The notes: generated by a model from the letters alone, not told the origin. DNA of 64,000 bases from Myroides marinus (GCF_900109075.1 NZ_FNYS01000003.1:186001-250000), one strand, 5' to 3'. Shown: positions 51,698 to 61,005, counted from the first letter of the stretch. Made by a program: numbers and translations.

Positions 51698-52678
51698 ATG
51701 AAAGAAAAGATTGACAAGGGAGATTTATATCTTCTTAAAGAGCATAGTACACTTTCTGATATACAACTAGGAGAACTCTTAGAGCAGAAGAGCTATGCCG
51801 ACTACTCAGACTGGAATAAGTTTATAAAGTACTTCACACTAGTTTTAGGAGCAGGGTTTTTAATATCAGGTATCATATTCTTCTTTGCTTATAATTGGGC
51901 AGATCTAAATAAGTATGCCAAGTTTGGACTTATATTTAGTTTACTAGTTTTATCAGTAGGAGGATCTGTATATACTAAAACGAGTGCTATAGTTAAGCAA
52001 GTTTGCTTACTTGGTGCTAGTGTATTAGTAGGAGTACTTTTTGCTGTATATGGTCAAGTATATCAGACAGGAGCTAATGCTTATGATCTTTTCTTGATGT
52101 GGGTACTAGCGATAACGCCATGGACTGTATTAAATAAGTTTACACCCCATTGGTTAGTCTATGCAGTATTAGCAAATACAACATTAGCTCTATATTTTAT
52201 GCAAGTTAAGAATGAAGATATGATGTATTACAGCATATTATTTATGCTAGTATTAAACATCGCACTTTATTTTGTCCCTGTTTTATTGGGTAAAGTACTT
52301 CAGTTCAAACTAGATAAGTACTATATGGGAATAGTAACTCTAGTTTGTTCTGCGATTGCTGCCTCAGGAGTGATGGTATTTATCTTTGTTGATTATGATC
52401 ATTATTCTAGAGCAGATTTAAGTGGTTTGAATATGCTTGTCATAGGTGCAAGTCTATGGTTAATTGCGAGTTGTTTATGGAGTTTAAAGACGAAGAACCT
52501 CCTGTTATTTAGCTATTTTCTAATTGCTGTTTTCTCAATAATCTTTGCTGCCTTGATTAAGATCGCAGATGTGAATGAAGGTTCTTTACTATTATTTGCT
52601 ATTTACAGCATTGGTGGGACTTTCGGAGTTGTGAAACTAATTATGAACCAGAAAAAACTGTGGAACAATGAGCAATAA
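51698..52678 (+). CDS. DUF2157 membrane protein
   Basis: A 326-residue inner-membrane protein with about ten helices after an N-terminal cytoplasmic part. It carries the DUF2157 pattern FFFAYNWADLNKYAKFGLIF near residue 60-80. It overlaps the next gene by 11 bp, and that one overlaps the third by 14 bp. The trio DUF2157, DUF4401, GDYXXLXY is a known conserved arrangement in Gram-negative bacteria; its biochemical role is not established. Envelope stress or large-solute handling have been considered, without proof. Confidence 0.85.
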   Translation: MKEKIDKGDLYLLKEHSTLSDIQLGELLEQKSYADYSDWNKFIKYFTLVLGAGFLISGIIFFFAYNWADLNKYAKFGLIFSLLVLSVGGSVYTKTSAIVKQVCLLGASVLVGVLFAVYGQVYQTGANAYDLFLMWVLAITPWTVLNKFTPHWLVYAVLANTTLALYFMQVKNEDMMYYSILFMLVLNIALYFVPVLLGKVLQFKLDKYYMGIVTLVCSAIAASGVMVFIFVDYDHYSRADLSGLNMLVIGASLWLIASCLWSLKTKNLLLFSYFLIAVFSIIFAALIKIADVNEGSLLLFAIYSIGGTFGVVKLIMNQKKLWNNEQ

Positions 52679-53738
52679 TTTATTTAAAGATCTTGTCTCA
52701 TCTGTAGAACAGGCAGGAGTAGAAGTTAATCATGAAGCACTTCAGGTAGCTAAAGATAAACTAGCAATGAAATCTATCATTATTAGAGTTATCTCCATAC
52801 TAGGTAGTTTACTAGGGTTAGGTTTATTCATTGGATTTATAGCCTTAGCCGCTTCAGATATATTTCAGGAGGCTATTGCCTTTATACTTATGGGAGTCCT
52901 ATTTTTAGGAGGAGCATTTGCATTAAATAGAAGTAATGATGGAGCTATTACAGTTAGTATTGCTGTATCGCTTTATATAATAGGGTATGCTTTTTTAAGC
53001 TATGGTTTATCTAATGATGGGCATTTGATGGGATATTCTATGTTCGTTATAGCCCTGATTACCCTGTTTTTATATAATAATCACATTATTTCTTTTTTGA
53101 GTAGTTTATCTATTCTAGTAGCTATTCATTTTATTATGTTTGATTTAGATATTCAGACATTCTACTACATCTATCTAGCAATAGTACTAGCGGCAACCAC
53201 CTATTTGTTTTGGCAAGAACAACGATTGAGAACAATGGATAATCTTATCGGTCATAGGTATTTACCAATCTTCGCAGCTCTATTTACTTACACATTAGTA
53301 ACGGGGATCATTAGCTCTACCCAACAATTTGGTTATTATTACTTTAGTGAGTTTAGAGGAGTACGTCTTTTCTTTATCACAGTATTAGTAGCAGCTTTGT
53401 TGTTCACAGTACACCTTGTTTTAGATAAAATGAAGGTTTCTAAACTTCCTATTCAGATCGCTACATATCTATTAGTTATTATCTTTAATGTTTTAGTGGC
53501 GTACTATTATCCAGCCTTTGGTATAGCTTGTTTGTTTATACTATGGGGCTTTATGAGACAGTTTAAAGCAGGCTTTGCAGTAGGTATAGCAACCCTTGTT
53601 TGGGCAATGGGAATGTTCTATTATGATTTAGGGGTTAGTTTATTGGCTAAGTCTATTTCATTAATGATTGTAGGAGCAATGTTTTTAGCTATTTATTATT
53701 TAATTCAAAAGAAAGGAGAGAAGCATGATAACATCTAA
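52668..53738 (+). CDS. DUF4401 membrane protein
   Basis: A 356-residue membrane protein with about ten helices; N-terminal cytoplasmic stretch of some 30 residues (LVSSVEQAGVEVNHEALQVA) then SIIIRVISILGSLLGLGLFIG. The pairing with upstream DUF2157 (11-bp overlap) and downstream GDYXXLXY (14-bp overlap) identifies it; DUF4401 members always sit in this position. Function not known. The overlaps imply coupled translation and probably a complex. Confidence 0.8.
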   Translation: MSNNLFKDLVSSVEQAGVEVNHEALQVAKDKLAMKSIIIRVISILGSLLGLGLFIGFIALAASDIFQEAIAFILMGVLFLGGAFALNRSNDGAITVSIAVSLYIIGYAFLSYGLSNDGHLMGYSMFVIALITLFLYNNHIISFLSSLSILVAIHFIMFDLDIQTFYYIYLAIVLAATTYLFWQEQRLRTMDNLIGHRYLPIFAALFTYTLVTGIISSTQQFGYYYFSEFRGVRLFFITVLVAALLFTVHLVLDKMKVSKLPIQIATYLLVIIFNVLVAYYYPAFGIACLFILWGFMRQFKAGFAVGIATLVWAMGMFYYDLGVSLLAKSISLMIVGAMFLAIYYLIQKKGEKHDNI

Positions 53739-54285
53739 AAAGAATCTCGTAATTATAGCAGTCTTAGTACTTATAGGTGTGTTCTTTATTAGAGCAGTCT
53801 CTCAAAAAGAGAATACAATAGAACAAGGACAATTAGTACTGTTAGAATTAGCTCCAGTGGATCCTAGATCGTTAATGCAAGGAGACTATATGACGTTAAA
53901 CTATGCTATTTCGGCACCTACTTCAACAGTGTTTAGTGATAGTTTATCTACAGATTTTACGTCAAATATAGAAAGAGAGTTTGAAGATGCAGTAGAAAAA
54001 AGCAAGCTTCACAAAAGGGGGTATGTCTTGTTATCTCTTGACAAAAATAATGTTGGGCATTTGGTAAAAATGCAAAATGAAATGGGAGAGAAGGCAGCTA
54101 ATCAAATCTATATTAAATATTTTAACTATGAAGGCTGGAGGTTTAATATAGGAGCAGAGAGCTTCTTCTTTCAAGAAGGCGAAGCTGAAAAATACGAAGC
54201 TGCTAAATATGGTGCCCTACGTGTAGATGACAAAGGGAATAGCGTATTAGTAGGGATGTATGACGAAAAGCTTAAGCCTATTTAG
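53725..54285 (+). CDS. GDYXXLXY-domain protein
   Basis: A 186-residue protein with one N-terminal membrane helix (LVIIAVLVLIGVFFIRAV) and a periplasmic domain. The naming motif is clear: SLMQGDYMTLNYAIS (about residues 50-64), followed by strands such as RGYVLLSLDKNNVGHLV and IKYFNYEGWRFNIGAESFFFQ. Last of the three-gene operon. The exposed domain probably acts with the two membrane proteins. Confidence 0.88.
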   Translation: MITSKKNLVIIAVLVLIGVFFIRAVSQKENTIEQGQLVLLELAPVDPRSLMQGDYMTLNYAISAPTSTVFSDSLSTDFTSNIEREFEDAVEKSKLHKRGYVLLSLDKNNVGHLVKMQNEMGEKAANQIYIKYFNYEGWRFNIGAESFFFQEGEAEKYEAAKYGALRVDDKGNSVLVGMYDEKLKPI

Positions 54286-54297
54286 AATGAGGAATGG

Positions 54298-54327
54298 TAT
54301 CAGTTAACGGCTAACCGTTAACTGATA
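54298..54327. terminator. Perfect hairpin between GDYXXLXY and methyltransferase genes
   Basis: Stem TATCAGTTAACGG/CCGTTAACTGATA, loop CTAA. No T-tract on the plus strand, so it may be a weak terminator or a dispersed palindrome; the repeat word ATGAGGAATG lies just before it. Confidence 0.6.
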
Positions 54328-54330
54328 ATA

Positions 54331-55098
54331 CTAAAAACTCGCTTCAAAAGTCACTGTATGTGTTTCTTCATTAGGAGTATCCAGATAGTTATAATTACTG
54401 CTAATTGTAATCTCTGTAAAACCAACGGCCTGAAGTGCTAATTCGAACTCTTTGACACCCCAAAAGCGAAGAGCGAATAGATCTATCTCCGAGTTGATTA
54501 ATCCTTTCTCGTTATCCCAATGTTCATATCTAAGCTGAGACATTGTTGTTTGAGTTATGTAATTTGTCTCTACACGAGACTCTGTCAGCGTTAGCATGCC
54601 ATTAGGTACATTCCACTGTCTAGCTAACATAGGTGGTTCAGCAAGAGAAGACAGAAGAGATAAATCTATGATTAGTCGTCCATTTTCTTTTAGAGCTAAT
54701 TTAAAGCGTTTTAAGACCTCGATAGCCTCATTGATGTCTGTGATTAGCTGAAATGAGCCAGCAGGGATAATAATAGCTTCATAAGGCGCTGTATAAGTGA
54801 ATGTATTAAACATCTCTTGTCTAAACTTTCCGTTTAATCCTCTTTTTTGACATTCTTGCTCGCAGTAAGCTAGCATTTCTGCAGAAGCGTCGAATCCCTC
54901 AATATTTAAACCGCTTTCTAGTAAAGGAATTAGTATTCTACCATTTCCAGAAGCAGGCTCTAGTATAGTGCCTTGTATGTTTTTCAGTCTTTCTCTGTAA
55001 TATTCAACATCGCCAAATGACCTTCCAATAGGCTTATCGATGTGATATACCCAAGAAGCTAATGATGCATATCTATTGATTAAAGTAGTGTTTTTCAT
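54331..55098 (-). CDS. Class I SAM-dependent methyltransferase
   Basis: A 255-residue cytoplasmic methyltransferase. Motif I is ILEPASGNGRILIPLLESG (about residues 44-60), with the ribose-contact acidic residue in IEGFDASAEMLAYCEQ; motif II-like segments are AIIIPAGSFQLI and ENGRLIIDLSLLSSL. The ATG at 55098 (MKNTTLINRYAS) is preferred to the one at 55131. Target not predictable. Divergent from the ABC-F gene, whose promoter overlaps: CAAAAGTA reverse -7 box at 55175-55182. Confidence 0.82.
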   Translation of the reverse strand: MKNTTLINRYASLASWVYHIDKPIGRSFGDVEYYRERLKNIQGTILEPASGNGRILIPLLESGLNIEGFDASAEMLAYCEQECQKRGLNGKFRQEMFNTFTYTAPYEAIIIPAGSFQLITDINEAIEVLKRFKLALKENGRLIIDLSLLSSLAEPPMLARQWNVPNGMLTLTESRVETNYITQTTMSQLRYEHWDNEKGLINSEIDLFALRFWGVKEFELALQAVGFTEITISSNYNYLDTPNEETHTVTFEASF

Positions 55099-55162
55099 AT
55101 TCTTGATTAAGTTGTTGTAAACATAGAACAAAAAAGAGTGTTGTGAAAATTAGAGATATTAA

Positions 55163-55194
55163 TTTGTTTAAAATCAAAAGTAGATATACATTTG
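55163..55194. promoter_or_regulatory. Overlapping divergent promoters (methyltransferase / ABC-F)
   Basis: Minus strand -7 TACTTTTG (complement of CAAAAGTA, 55175-55182) and plus strand -7 TACATTTG (55187-55194) are 4 bp apart. A plus-strand TTTG at 55163-55166 is a possible -33, though 20 bp away. Confidence 0.55.
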
Positions 55195-55221
55195 CACTAG
55201 TATTAACGAATAATAGTCTAA

Positions 55222-55239
55222 ATGTACACAGCTAAGTAA
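55222..55239 (+). CDS. Putative five-residue leader peptide MYTAK
   Basis: ATG-TAC-ACA-GCT-AAG-TAA, starting about 20 bp after the predicted ABC-F transcription start. Immediately downstream is the hairpin ATTGGTT/AACCAAT (55242-55262). Drug-inducible resistance genes often have such short reading frames that stall ribosomes. Only position supports this; chance is possible for so short a frame. Confidence 0.3.
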   Translation: MYTAK

Positions 55240-55398
55240 AGATTGGTTTTATATAACCAATAGATAATGGGACAGTCTTAAAGTCCTACAGAGTGGTTAT
55301 CATCTTTATTCATTAGACAACTATCTTTTGTTGTCATAATACTTAGCATCGTGTAAATACATATTTTTTGACCGTGAGGAGTGGTGTACGGGCCACGT

Positions 55399-55476
55399 AT
55401 GGAATATTCACATCAATTAATCAGACTAGACTATGAGCATAGTTATATCAAATCTATCTTATTATCACGCAGATAA
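55399..55476 (+). CDS. Putative 25-residue upstream frame overlapping the ABC-F start
   Basis: A frame from ATG 55399 to TAA 55474-55476 ([18 protein letters not shown]..) overlaps the first 44 bases of the ABC-F gene in another frame. GAGGAG-like sequence precedes it (55376-55382). Ribosomes ending here could affect ABC-F initiation. Speculative. Confidence 0.25.
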   Translation: MEYSHQLIRLDYEHSYIKSILLSRR

Positions 55477-57031
55477 AACACCTTTATTTACCAATATTAG
55501 TTTCTCTATTAATGCAGGAGAAAAGACTAGTATAATAGGCCAAAACGGAACAGGTAAGACTACTTTATTAAAGCTTATTGCTAAAGAGTTAGAACTGTCT
55601 TTACCTGCTATTCATACTACAGGAGCCTTGTTTTACCTACCGCAAAACAAGCAATTAGTACAGACACATACCATCTATGAAGCAGTAGGTGTTGCTAATC
55701 AAGTTAAAGCATTACGCGCTATTTTAGAAGGTTCAGTAGAGGAGTCAAATTATGAGATTCTAAATGATCAATGGGACATAGAAGAGCAGGTAAGTAAAGT
55801 ATTAAGTTATTGGGGGCTAGAGAACATAGCTGTAGAGACGACTATGGAGTGTCTTAGTGGAGGCCAACAAACGAAAGTACTTTTCGCAAAGATGATGTTG
55901 AGTCAAGCAGATATTTTATTGTTAGACGAACCTACTAACCATTTAGATACAGAGACCAAAGACTTGTTCTATAAATTTGTAAAGGAGTTTAAGGGAACTG
56001 TAGTTATTGTTAGCCACGATAGAGCATTATTAGAATTGATGCCTATAACTTTTGAACTTACACCTAGTGGAGTGTTTAAGTACGGAGGAAACTATAGTTT
56101 TTATAAAGAACAAAAAGAACTTCGTCTACAAGGACTGCAGAGTAAATTAGATCATCTTTCTAAAGAGATAAAAGATTCTAAAAAGGCTGACGTCAAAAGA
56201 GTAGAACAAATTAATAAAGAGAAAGCACAGAATAAAAAGGCTGAAAAGAAAGCTGGTTTGCCAAAGATTGTGATTAACACAATGCGCAATAAATCAGAAA
56301 ATAGTACAGCTAAACTATTAGATGTACATCAACAGAAAAAAGAGGGGTTACAATCTGAGCTTACGGATCTAAGAACACAGCTAGACCGAGATAAATTATT
56401 TGACATACGCTTTCCTCAATCTGCATTGCACAAAGGCAAAATACTTTGGGAGGCTAAAGAACTAAATTATAGCTATACACCAGCATTTGCTCCAGTGTTT
56501 AAAACGCATTTAGACTTTAAAATACTCAGCGGAGATCGTCTGTTATTAAAAGGGAAAAATGGTTCAGGTAAATCAACTTTGTTTAAGCTATTACAAGGTA
56601 TTTATACACCTACCAATGGCACACTTTATAAAGGAGGAGCTAAGGTCATTTATCTCGATCAGTTTTATTCATTATTGAATGGTGATTTAACACCTGTAGA
56701 GCAACTGGAGTTAGCCAATGAAGCAAAATACACTATTGCAGAACTGAGAAACTTATTGTTTCAACATGGTATAGGAGTAGAGTTATGGACTAATAAAATC
56801 AATACATTTAGTGGAGGTGAAAAGCTAAAACTTGTACTGTGTTATCTAACTATCTTACAATCAGAAATAGATGTGTTAATGCTAGATGAGCCAACTAATA
56901 ATTTGGATATTATCAGCATAGAAAGCTTAACTAAAGCTTTGAATGAATTTAATGGAACACTAATAGTGGTAAGCCACGATGATAGTTTTATTAAAGACTT
57001 AGGTATAGAAGATGTAGTGCAGTTGAATTAA
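55433..57031 (+). CDS. ABC-F family ATPase, possible ribosome-protection protein
   Basis: A 532-residue soluble protein with two ATPase domains and no membrane domain. Domain 1: Walker [18 protein letters not shown] (about 34-50), signature LSGGQQTK (about 142-149), Walker [12 protein letters not shown]. Charged linker with a long coiled coil (residues 225-320). Domain 2: [25 protein letters not shown], and [15 protein letters not shown] proteins act at the ribosomal E site; the antibiotic-resistance groups have a long linker as here. The 240-nt untranslated leader with short frames and hairpins supports induced expression. Resistance phenotype not proven. Confidence 0.85.
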   Translation: MSIVISNLSYYHADKTPLFTNISFSINAGEKTSIIGQNGTGKTTLLKLIAKELELSLPAIHTTGALFYLPQNKQLVQTHTIYEAVGVANQVKALRAILEGSVEESNYEILNDQWDIEEQVSKVLSYWGLENIAVETTMECLSGGQQTKVLFAKMMLSQADILLLDEPTNHLDTETKDLFYKFVKEFKGTVVIVSHDRALLELMPITFELTPSGVFKYGGNYSFYKEQKELRLQGLQSKLDHLSKEIKDSKKADVKRVEQINKEKAQNKKAEKKAGLPKIVINTMRNKSENSTAKLLDVHQQKKEGLQSELTDLRTQLDRDKLFDIRFPQSALHKGKILWEAKELNYSYTPAFAPVFKTHLDFKILSGDRLLLKGKNGSGKSTLFKLLQGIYTPTNGTLYKGGAKVIYLDQFYSLLNGDLTPVEQLELANEAKYTIAELRNLLFQHGIGVELWTNKINTFSGGEKLKLVLCYLTILQSEIDVLMLDEPTNNLDIISIESLTKALNEFNGTLIVVSHDDSFIKDLGIEDVVQLN

Positions 57032-57163
57032 TCTTATTTTCTCAATGATTACTACTATTTGTTGGCAATAGTCCAATATTACTGTTTTCAGTAGTCATTA
57101 ATTTTAGATTTCACTAAATAATATTTAAATTGCGTGAACAAAAACAATACAAAAACAATAATA

Positions 57164-58405
57164 ATGTCGAACAAAATAACTTCAGCGCAAGCTATCGAGC
57201 TAGAGAATAAATACGGAGCACACAACTACCACCCACTACCAGTAGTATTATCTAAAGGAGAAGGGGTTTATGTATGGGACGTAGAAGGAAAGAAATACTA
57301 TGATTTCTTATCTGCTTATTCTGCAGTTAACCAAGGACACTGTCACCCAGCTATTGTTAAGGCTATTGCTGACCAAGCAGGTACATTAGCACTTACATCA
57401 AGAGCTTTCTATAATGACAAATTAGGTTTATACGAAGAGAAAATCACTAAACTTTTTGGTTTTGATAAAGTTCTTCCAATGAACTCTGGTGCAGAGGCTG
57501 TAGAGACAGCTTTAAAGTTATGTAGAAAATGGGCTTATGAAGTAAAAGGTATCGCGGAGAACCAAGCAAAAATCATCGTATGTGAGAATAACTTCCACGG
57601 AAGAACAACTACGATTATTTCTTTCTCTAACGATCCAGATGCTCGTAAAAACTACGGACCTTACACAGACGGATTTATCCGTGTAGCATATAATGATGTA
57701 GATGCTTTAAAAGCAGCTATGGAAGCAAACAAAGGAACTATTGCTGGTTTCTTAGTTGAGCCTATCCAAGGTGAAGCTGGTGTTTATGTACCAGACGCAG
57801 GATACTTAACTGCTGCTAAAGCATTATGTGAGGAGCACAACGCTTTATTCATCGCTGATGAAGTACAAACAGGTATCGCTCGTACAGGTAAAATGTTAGC
57901 TATCGACCACGAAAATATCAAAGCTGATATCATCGTATTAGGTAAAGCATTATCAGGAGGAGCATATCCTATCTCTGCTGTGTTAGCAAATGATGAGATT
58001 ATGAATGTAATCAAACCAGGACAACACGGATCTACTTTTGGTGGTAACCCTACAGCTGCAGCAGTAGCTATGGCAGCATTAGACGTAGTATTAGATGAGA
58101 AATTAGCAGATAACGCTGAGAAATTAGGACAGTTATTCAGAGCTGAATTAAACAAATATATCGCGAACAGTAATATTTGTACTTTAGTACGTGGAAAAGG
58201 ATTGTTAAACGCAATCATTATCAATGATACAGAAGAAAGCGATACAGCTTGGAACATCTGTTTAAAACTTAGAGATAACGGATTATTAGCAAAACCAACA
58301 CACGGTAACATTATCCGTTTCGCTCCACCATTAGTAATGAACGAAGAACAGTTACTTGACTGTGTTCGCATCATCACTGAAACATTAAAAGAATTCGAAA
58401 GATAG
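57164..58405 (+). CDS. rocD: Ornithine aminotransferase
   Basis: A 413-residue PLP enzyme that converts ornithine and 2-oxoglutarate to glutamate semialdehyde and glutamate. Class III aminotransferase motifs: [49 protein letters not shown]; the PLP aspartate in [19 protein letters not shown] lysine in [19 protein letters not shown] at 57134 is an upstream alternative, but ATG 57164 (MSNKITSAQ) agrees with family length. Many preferred codons (expressed gene). Closed by a terminator. Confidence 0.95.
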   Translation: MSNKITSAQAIELENKYGAHNYHPLPVVLSKGEGVYVWDVEGKKYYDFLSAYSAVNQGHCHPAIVKAIADQAGTLALTSRAFYNDKLGLYEEKITKLFGFDKVLPMNSGAEAVETALKLCRKWAYEVKGIAENQAKIIVCENNFHGRTTTIISFSNDPDARKNYGPYTDGFIRVAYNDVDALKAAMEANKGTIAGFLVEPIQGEAGVYVPDAGYLTAAKALCEEHNALFIADEVQTGIARTGKMLAIDHENIKADIIVLGKALSGGAYPISAVLANDEIMNVIKPGQHGSTFGGNPTAAAVAMAALDVVLDEKLADNAEKLGQLFRAELNKYIANSNICTLVRGKGLLNAIIINDTEESDTAWNICLKLRDNGLLAKPTHGNIIRFAPPLVMNEEQLLDCVRIITETLKEFER

Positions 58406-58411
58406 AATATC

Positions 58412-58437
58412 AAAAGCGGCCTAGGCCGCTTTTTTTA
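58412..58437 (+). terminator. Terminator after rocD
   Basis: Stem AAAAGCGGCC/GGCCGCTTTT with a 2-nt loop and a T-tract. Confidence 0.9.
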
Positions 58438-58440
58438 ATG

Positions 58441-58800
58441 GATAATTTTAAATGAGGAATGAATAATGTAATGGTTAACAGGTTTTTCCTACAGCAATTA
58501 TCTGATCGTAATCTATATCCTCGTGCTTTGTCATTCCGATGAAAGAGGAATCATTCTAGTAATTCCTCTGTGTAAATACATCGACGTTAGGAGGAATCTT
58601 ATTTGTAGCTTACAATTAAAGATAATTAGTGCTATATGCTTACTCCCTAAAAAAATAGATATATCAACGAAAAAAACACTATTTTTTTCTTTTGTATTAG
58701 CTTAATATGCTATATAACAGATAATTTTATTTTTTATTTCAACAGTTTTTTTAAAAAACATAGTCAATAAATGGCTATAATGACACTTCCTTTTAAAAAA
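58441..58800. repeat. Intergenic repeat-rich gap
   Basis: About 360 bp without firm gene. ATGAGGAATGA occurs at 58452. The stretch TTTGTCATTCCGATGAAAGA then GGAATC (58528-58553) and the related GGAGGAATCTTATT after CGACGTTA fold as GAGGAAT/ATTCCTC hairpins and match a repeat type widespread between genes in this phylum; 21388-21415 is a diverged copy. The rest is AT-rich. Confidence 0.5.
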
Positions 58801-58804
58801 TAAT

Positions 58805-59077
58805 ATGTTTTTTTGTTTACTTAAAATATATAATATATTGTTTTTTAGTTGTTTATGTTTTTTGTCGATTAATGTTATTGTTCTCAATCCCTTTAATAAC
58901 AAGTACTACGCGCACTTTCATCGACAGTTCAACGACAATAAGCCGTATTTAGATGGTAGGAGAAGGTGTTTGTCGATGAATGGTCATCTTATTGACCTTG
59001 CATTCTCCTATGATATAAGAAAGGTAGCTATATATGAATCTATTTATAATTCTTTTTTGAGAAGTAAAATTGTTTAG
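58805..59077 (+). CDS. Uncertain 90-residue reading frame
   Basis: A hydrophobic N-terminus (MFFCLLKIYNILFFSCLCFLS) that could be a membrane helix or signal, followed by a basic stretch FHRQFNDNKPYLDGRRRCLS and a helical end. No family recognised; no -7 box seen. It may be a degraded gene remnant or not a gene at all. Confidence 0.3.
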   Translation: MFFCLLKIYNILFFSCLCFLSINVIVLNPFNNKYYAHFHRQFNDNKPYLDGRRRCLSMNGHLIDLAFSYDIRKVAIYESIYNSFLRSKIV

Positions 59078-59143
59078 CACTCAAACAATAACTTTTGTTA
59101 ACTAAAATCTCCTATATTTACCCTAAACGCCAAAAAAAACATT

Positions 59144-59914
59144 ATGAAAGGATTTTTATTATTACTTATAGGATTGTGTAGTGTGATTAGTAGTTATGCT
59201 GATTGTGCTGTGCATGGATTAGATGTTTTTCCGAAGCAAAAGAATATTAAGCAAAATAGTTTATTTATTCTGGAAGGGTATGCGTGGAGTCAGGAGATTA
59301 TTTTAAAGTTAAATACGATATATCCTATTTATCTAGAGAGTAGAAATGAGAAGATTAAGCTACAGGTGTTGGAAGTTTGTACAGGAGAGTTTAAATTAAC
59401 TCAAGCAATTTTAAAACCAGAAACTTATTTAAAAGTAGGATTGGAATATACAATGCGTATAGATGGAGATATACCTTTTGATAAAGAGTTAATGAGATAT
59501 AACCGAGAAAGAGGAGAATATGAACCAGTTACGTATACTGTACTTGCAGAAAAGGATTTGATTGCTCCTGTATTAGAAGGTCAGGTTAAAGAAGTAAAAA
59601 AGAGCTTTGAAATGTATGGCTGTGGGCCTTCAGTAAATATAATATTTTCAAATCCAGCTAAGGATGACTCTGAACTACTTGTAAAGACTACTGTGAAAAG
59701 TTTAAAAACAGGTAAGAAAAGTACTTATTATCTACAGTCAGATAGTGATGAAATAAATGTTGGACATGGGATGTGTAGTGGTGCATTTCAATTTAAGGAA
59801 GGAAATAATTATGAAGTAGAGTTTGTCTTTATGGATAGTGCTGGCAATATTTCAGATACCAAGGTGGATAAAATTAGGTTTACTAAGCCTAAAATGGAAT
59901 TGACTTATTTTTAA
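59144..59914 (+). CDS. Secreted protein of unknown function, tandem copy 1
   Basis: A 256-residue exported protein (signal GFLLLLIGLCSVISSYAD, cut about residue 19). After it comes a beta-rich region (FPKQKNIKQNSLFILEGYAW; LKPETYLKVGLEYTMRI) and a C-terminal domain with SNPAKDDSELLVKTTVKSLK and GMCSGAFQFKEGNNYEVEFV, reminiscent of an Ig-like fold. Four cysteines suggest disulfides (21, 46-like, GCGP, GMCSG). The next gene is its tandem duplicate 12 bp downstream. Confidence 0.65.
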   Translation: MKGFLLLLIGLCSVISSYADCAVHGLDVFPKQKNIKQNSLFILEGYAWSQEIILKLNTIYPIYLESRNEKIKLQVLEVCTGEFKLTQAILKPETYLKVGLEYTMRIDGDIPFDKELMRYNRERGEYEPVTYTVLAEKDLIAPVLEGQVKEVKKSFEMYGCGPSVNIIFSNPAKDDSELLVKTTVKSLKTGKKSTYYLQSDSDEINVGHGMCSGAFQFKEGNNYEVEFVFMDSAGNISDTKVDKIRFTKPKMELTYF

Positions 59915-59926
59915 TAGTATTTACAA

Positions 59927-60688
59927 ATGAAAGGATTTTTATTATTTATTATCGGATTGTTTAGTGTGATGAGTAGTTATGCTAAGTGTGGAAATAATGG
60001 TTTGTATGTTTTTCCTAAGGAAAAGAATATTAAACAGAATAGTATATTCATTTTAGAAGGCTATGCAGATAGTCAGGGAGTAATAACTAAACTAAATAAG
60101 GAGTATCCTATCTATTTACAGAGTGGAGATAAGAAAGTACAGTTAGAAGTAGTAGAGACACATAAAGGGCAGTTTGAACTGACGCAAGCAATTTTAAAAC
60201 CAGAAACAGAGTTAGAAGCAGGATTAGAATATACATTATATATTGGAGGTGATGAACACATTCAAAATGTGTTAACTAGATATAATAGTTCGCCTATTAC
60301 CTATAAAGTACTTTCTGAAAAAGATCTAACATCTCCAGAGGTGGTAGGTCAACCCAAAGTATTAAGAAAAGAGTATATTATTGCTGGTTGTGGACCTGAG
60401 AGTTTTGTTGAATTTAGCAATCCAGCTAAGGATGACTCTGAACTACTAGTAAAGACAACAGTAAAGAGTCTAAATACAGGTAAAAAGACTACTTATTACT
60501 TGCAACCTACTAAGGATAAGATAGAGGTGGGATTTGGGATGTGCAGTGGAGCCTTTAGATTCAACGATGGAGATAATTATGAAGTAGAATTTTTCTTTAT
60601 GGATAGTGCTGGTAATATTGCCGATACTAAAGTGGATAAAATTAGGTTTACTAAACCTAAAGTGAAACATTTTGGCCCCCCGTATTAA
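59927..60688 (+). CDS. Secreted protein of unknown function, tandem copy 2
   Basis: A 253-residue close paralogue of the preceding protein: same signal (GFLLFIIGLFSVMSSYAK), same core SNPAKDDSELLVKTTVKSLN, GMCSGAFRFNDGDNYEVEF and FMDSAGNIADTKVDKIRFTK. The C-terminal halves are nearly identical, the N-terminal and middle parts diverge more (YNSSPITYKVLSEKD against YEPVTYTVLAEKD). Duplicated recently or kept alike by gene conversion. The two share a transcript, 12 bp apart. Ends at a bidirectional terminator. Confidence 0.65.
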   Translation: MKGFLLFIIGLFSVMSSYAKCGNNGLYVFPKEKNIKQNSIFILEGYADSQGVITKLNKEYPIYLQSGDKKVQLEVVETHKGQFELTQAILKPETELEAGLEYTLYIGGDEHIQNVLTRYNSSPITYKVLSEKDLTSPEVVGQPKVLRKEYIIAGCGPESFVEFSNPAKDDSELLVKTTVKSLNTGKKTTYYLQPTKDKIEVGFGMCSGAFRFNDGDNYEVEFFFMDSAGNIADTKVDKIRFTKPKVKHFGPPY

Positions 60689-60689
60689 G

Positions 60690-60720
60690 ATAAAAAGTCT
60701 GCTCATAAGCAGACTTTTTA
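60690..60720. terminator. Bidirectional terminator between tandem secreted genes and membrane-protein gene
   Basis: Stem AAAAAGTCTGCT/AGCAGACTTTTT, loop CATA. The right arm touches the stop codon of the minus-strand gene (60718). Confidence 0.88.
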
Positions 60721-61005
60721 TTTTAATACGAATATCAAAAAGAAGTTGATAGCTAAACATTTTAGGGATAAAAACGTAAAGGACTGTATGCTAAAATTTC
60801 TATTAATCATCGTAGCTATAACTAGTACAGGTAGGATAAATAAGGCATACAACATAGGGTAGTAGGCTTCTTCGAACACCCATTTGAATGCCTCTGAAGT
60901 GTTTGTCTCTACTACATAAAGCCCTCTCATTATCCAAAGTACTAAATTGGTAGTACACAATAGAAATAGTACAATGTCTATTGTCTTTATCCAAATCATT
61001 TTCAT
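60718..61005 (-). CDS. Small membrane protein, translationally coupled to the M28 gene
   Basis: A 95-residue inner-membrane protein with three predicted helices (TIDIVLFLLCTTNLVLWIM; YPMLYALFILPVLVIATMI; LSLKCLAINFFLIFVLK). No family recognised. Its ATG overlaps the stop of the upstream M28 peptidase by 4 bases (61002-61005), so translation is probably coupled. This suggests a joint role or simply compact gene packing. Confidence 0.6.
   Translation of the reverse strand: MKMIWIKTIDIVLFLLCTTNLVLWIMRGLYVVETNTSEAFKWVFEEAYYPMLYALFILPVLVIATMINRNFSIQSFTFLSLKCLAINFFLIFVLK

Noticed and set aside
57784..58413. 209-residue minus-strand frame
   Set aside because: Mirror frame of rocD, a gene with strong codon preference; the composition is that of a shadow and it has no motif.
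58523..58705. 60-residue plus-strand frame after rocD
   Set aside because: Runs through a dispersed non-coding repeat (TTTGTCATTCCGA type); the frame results from the repeat.
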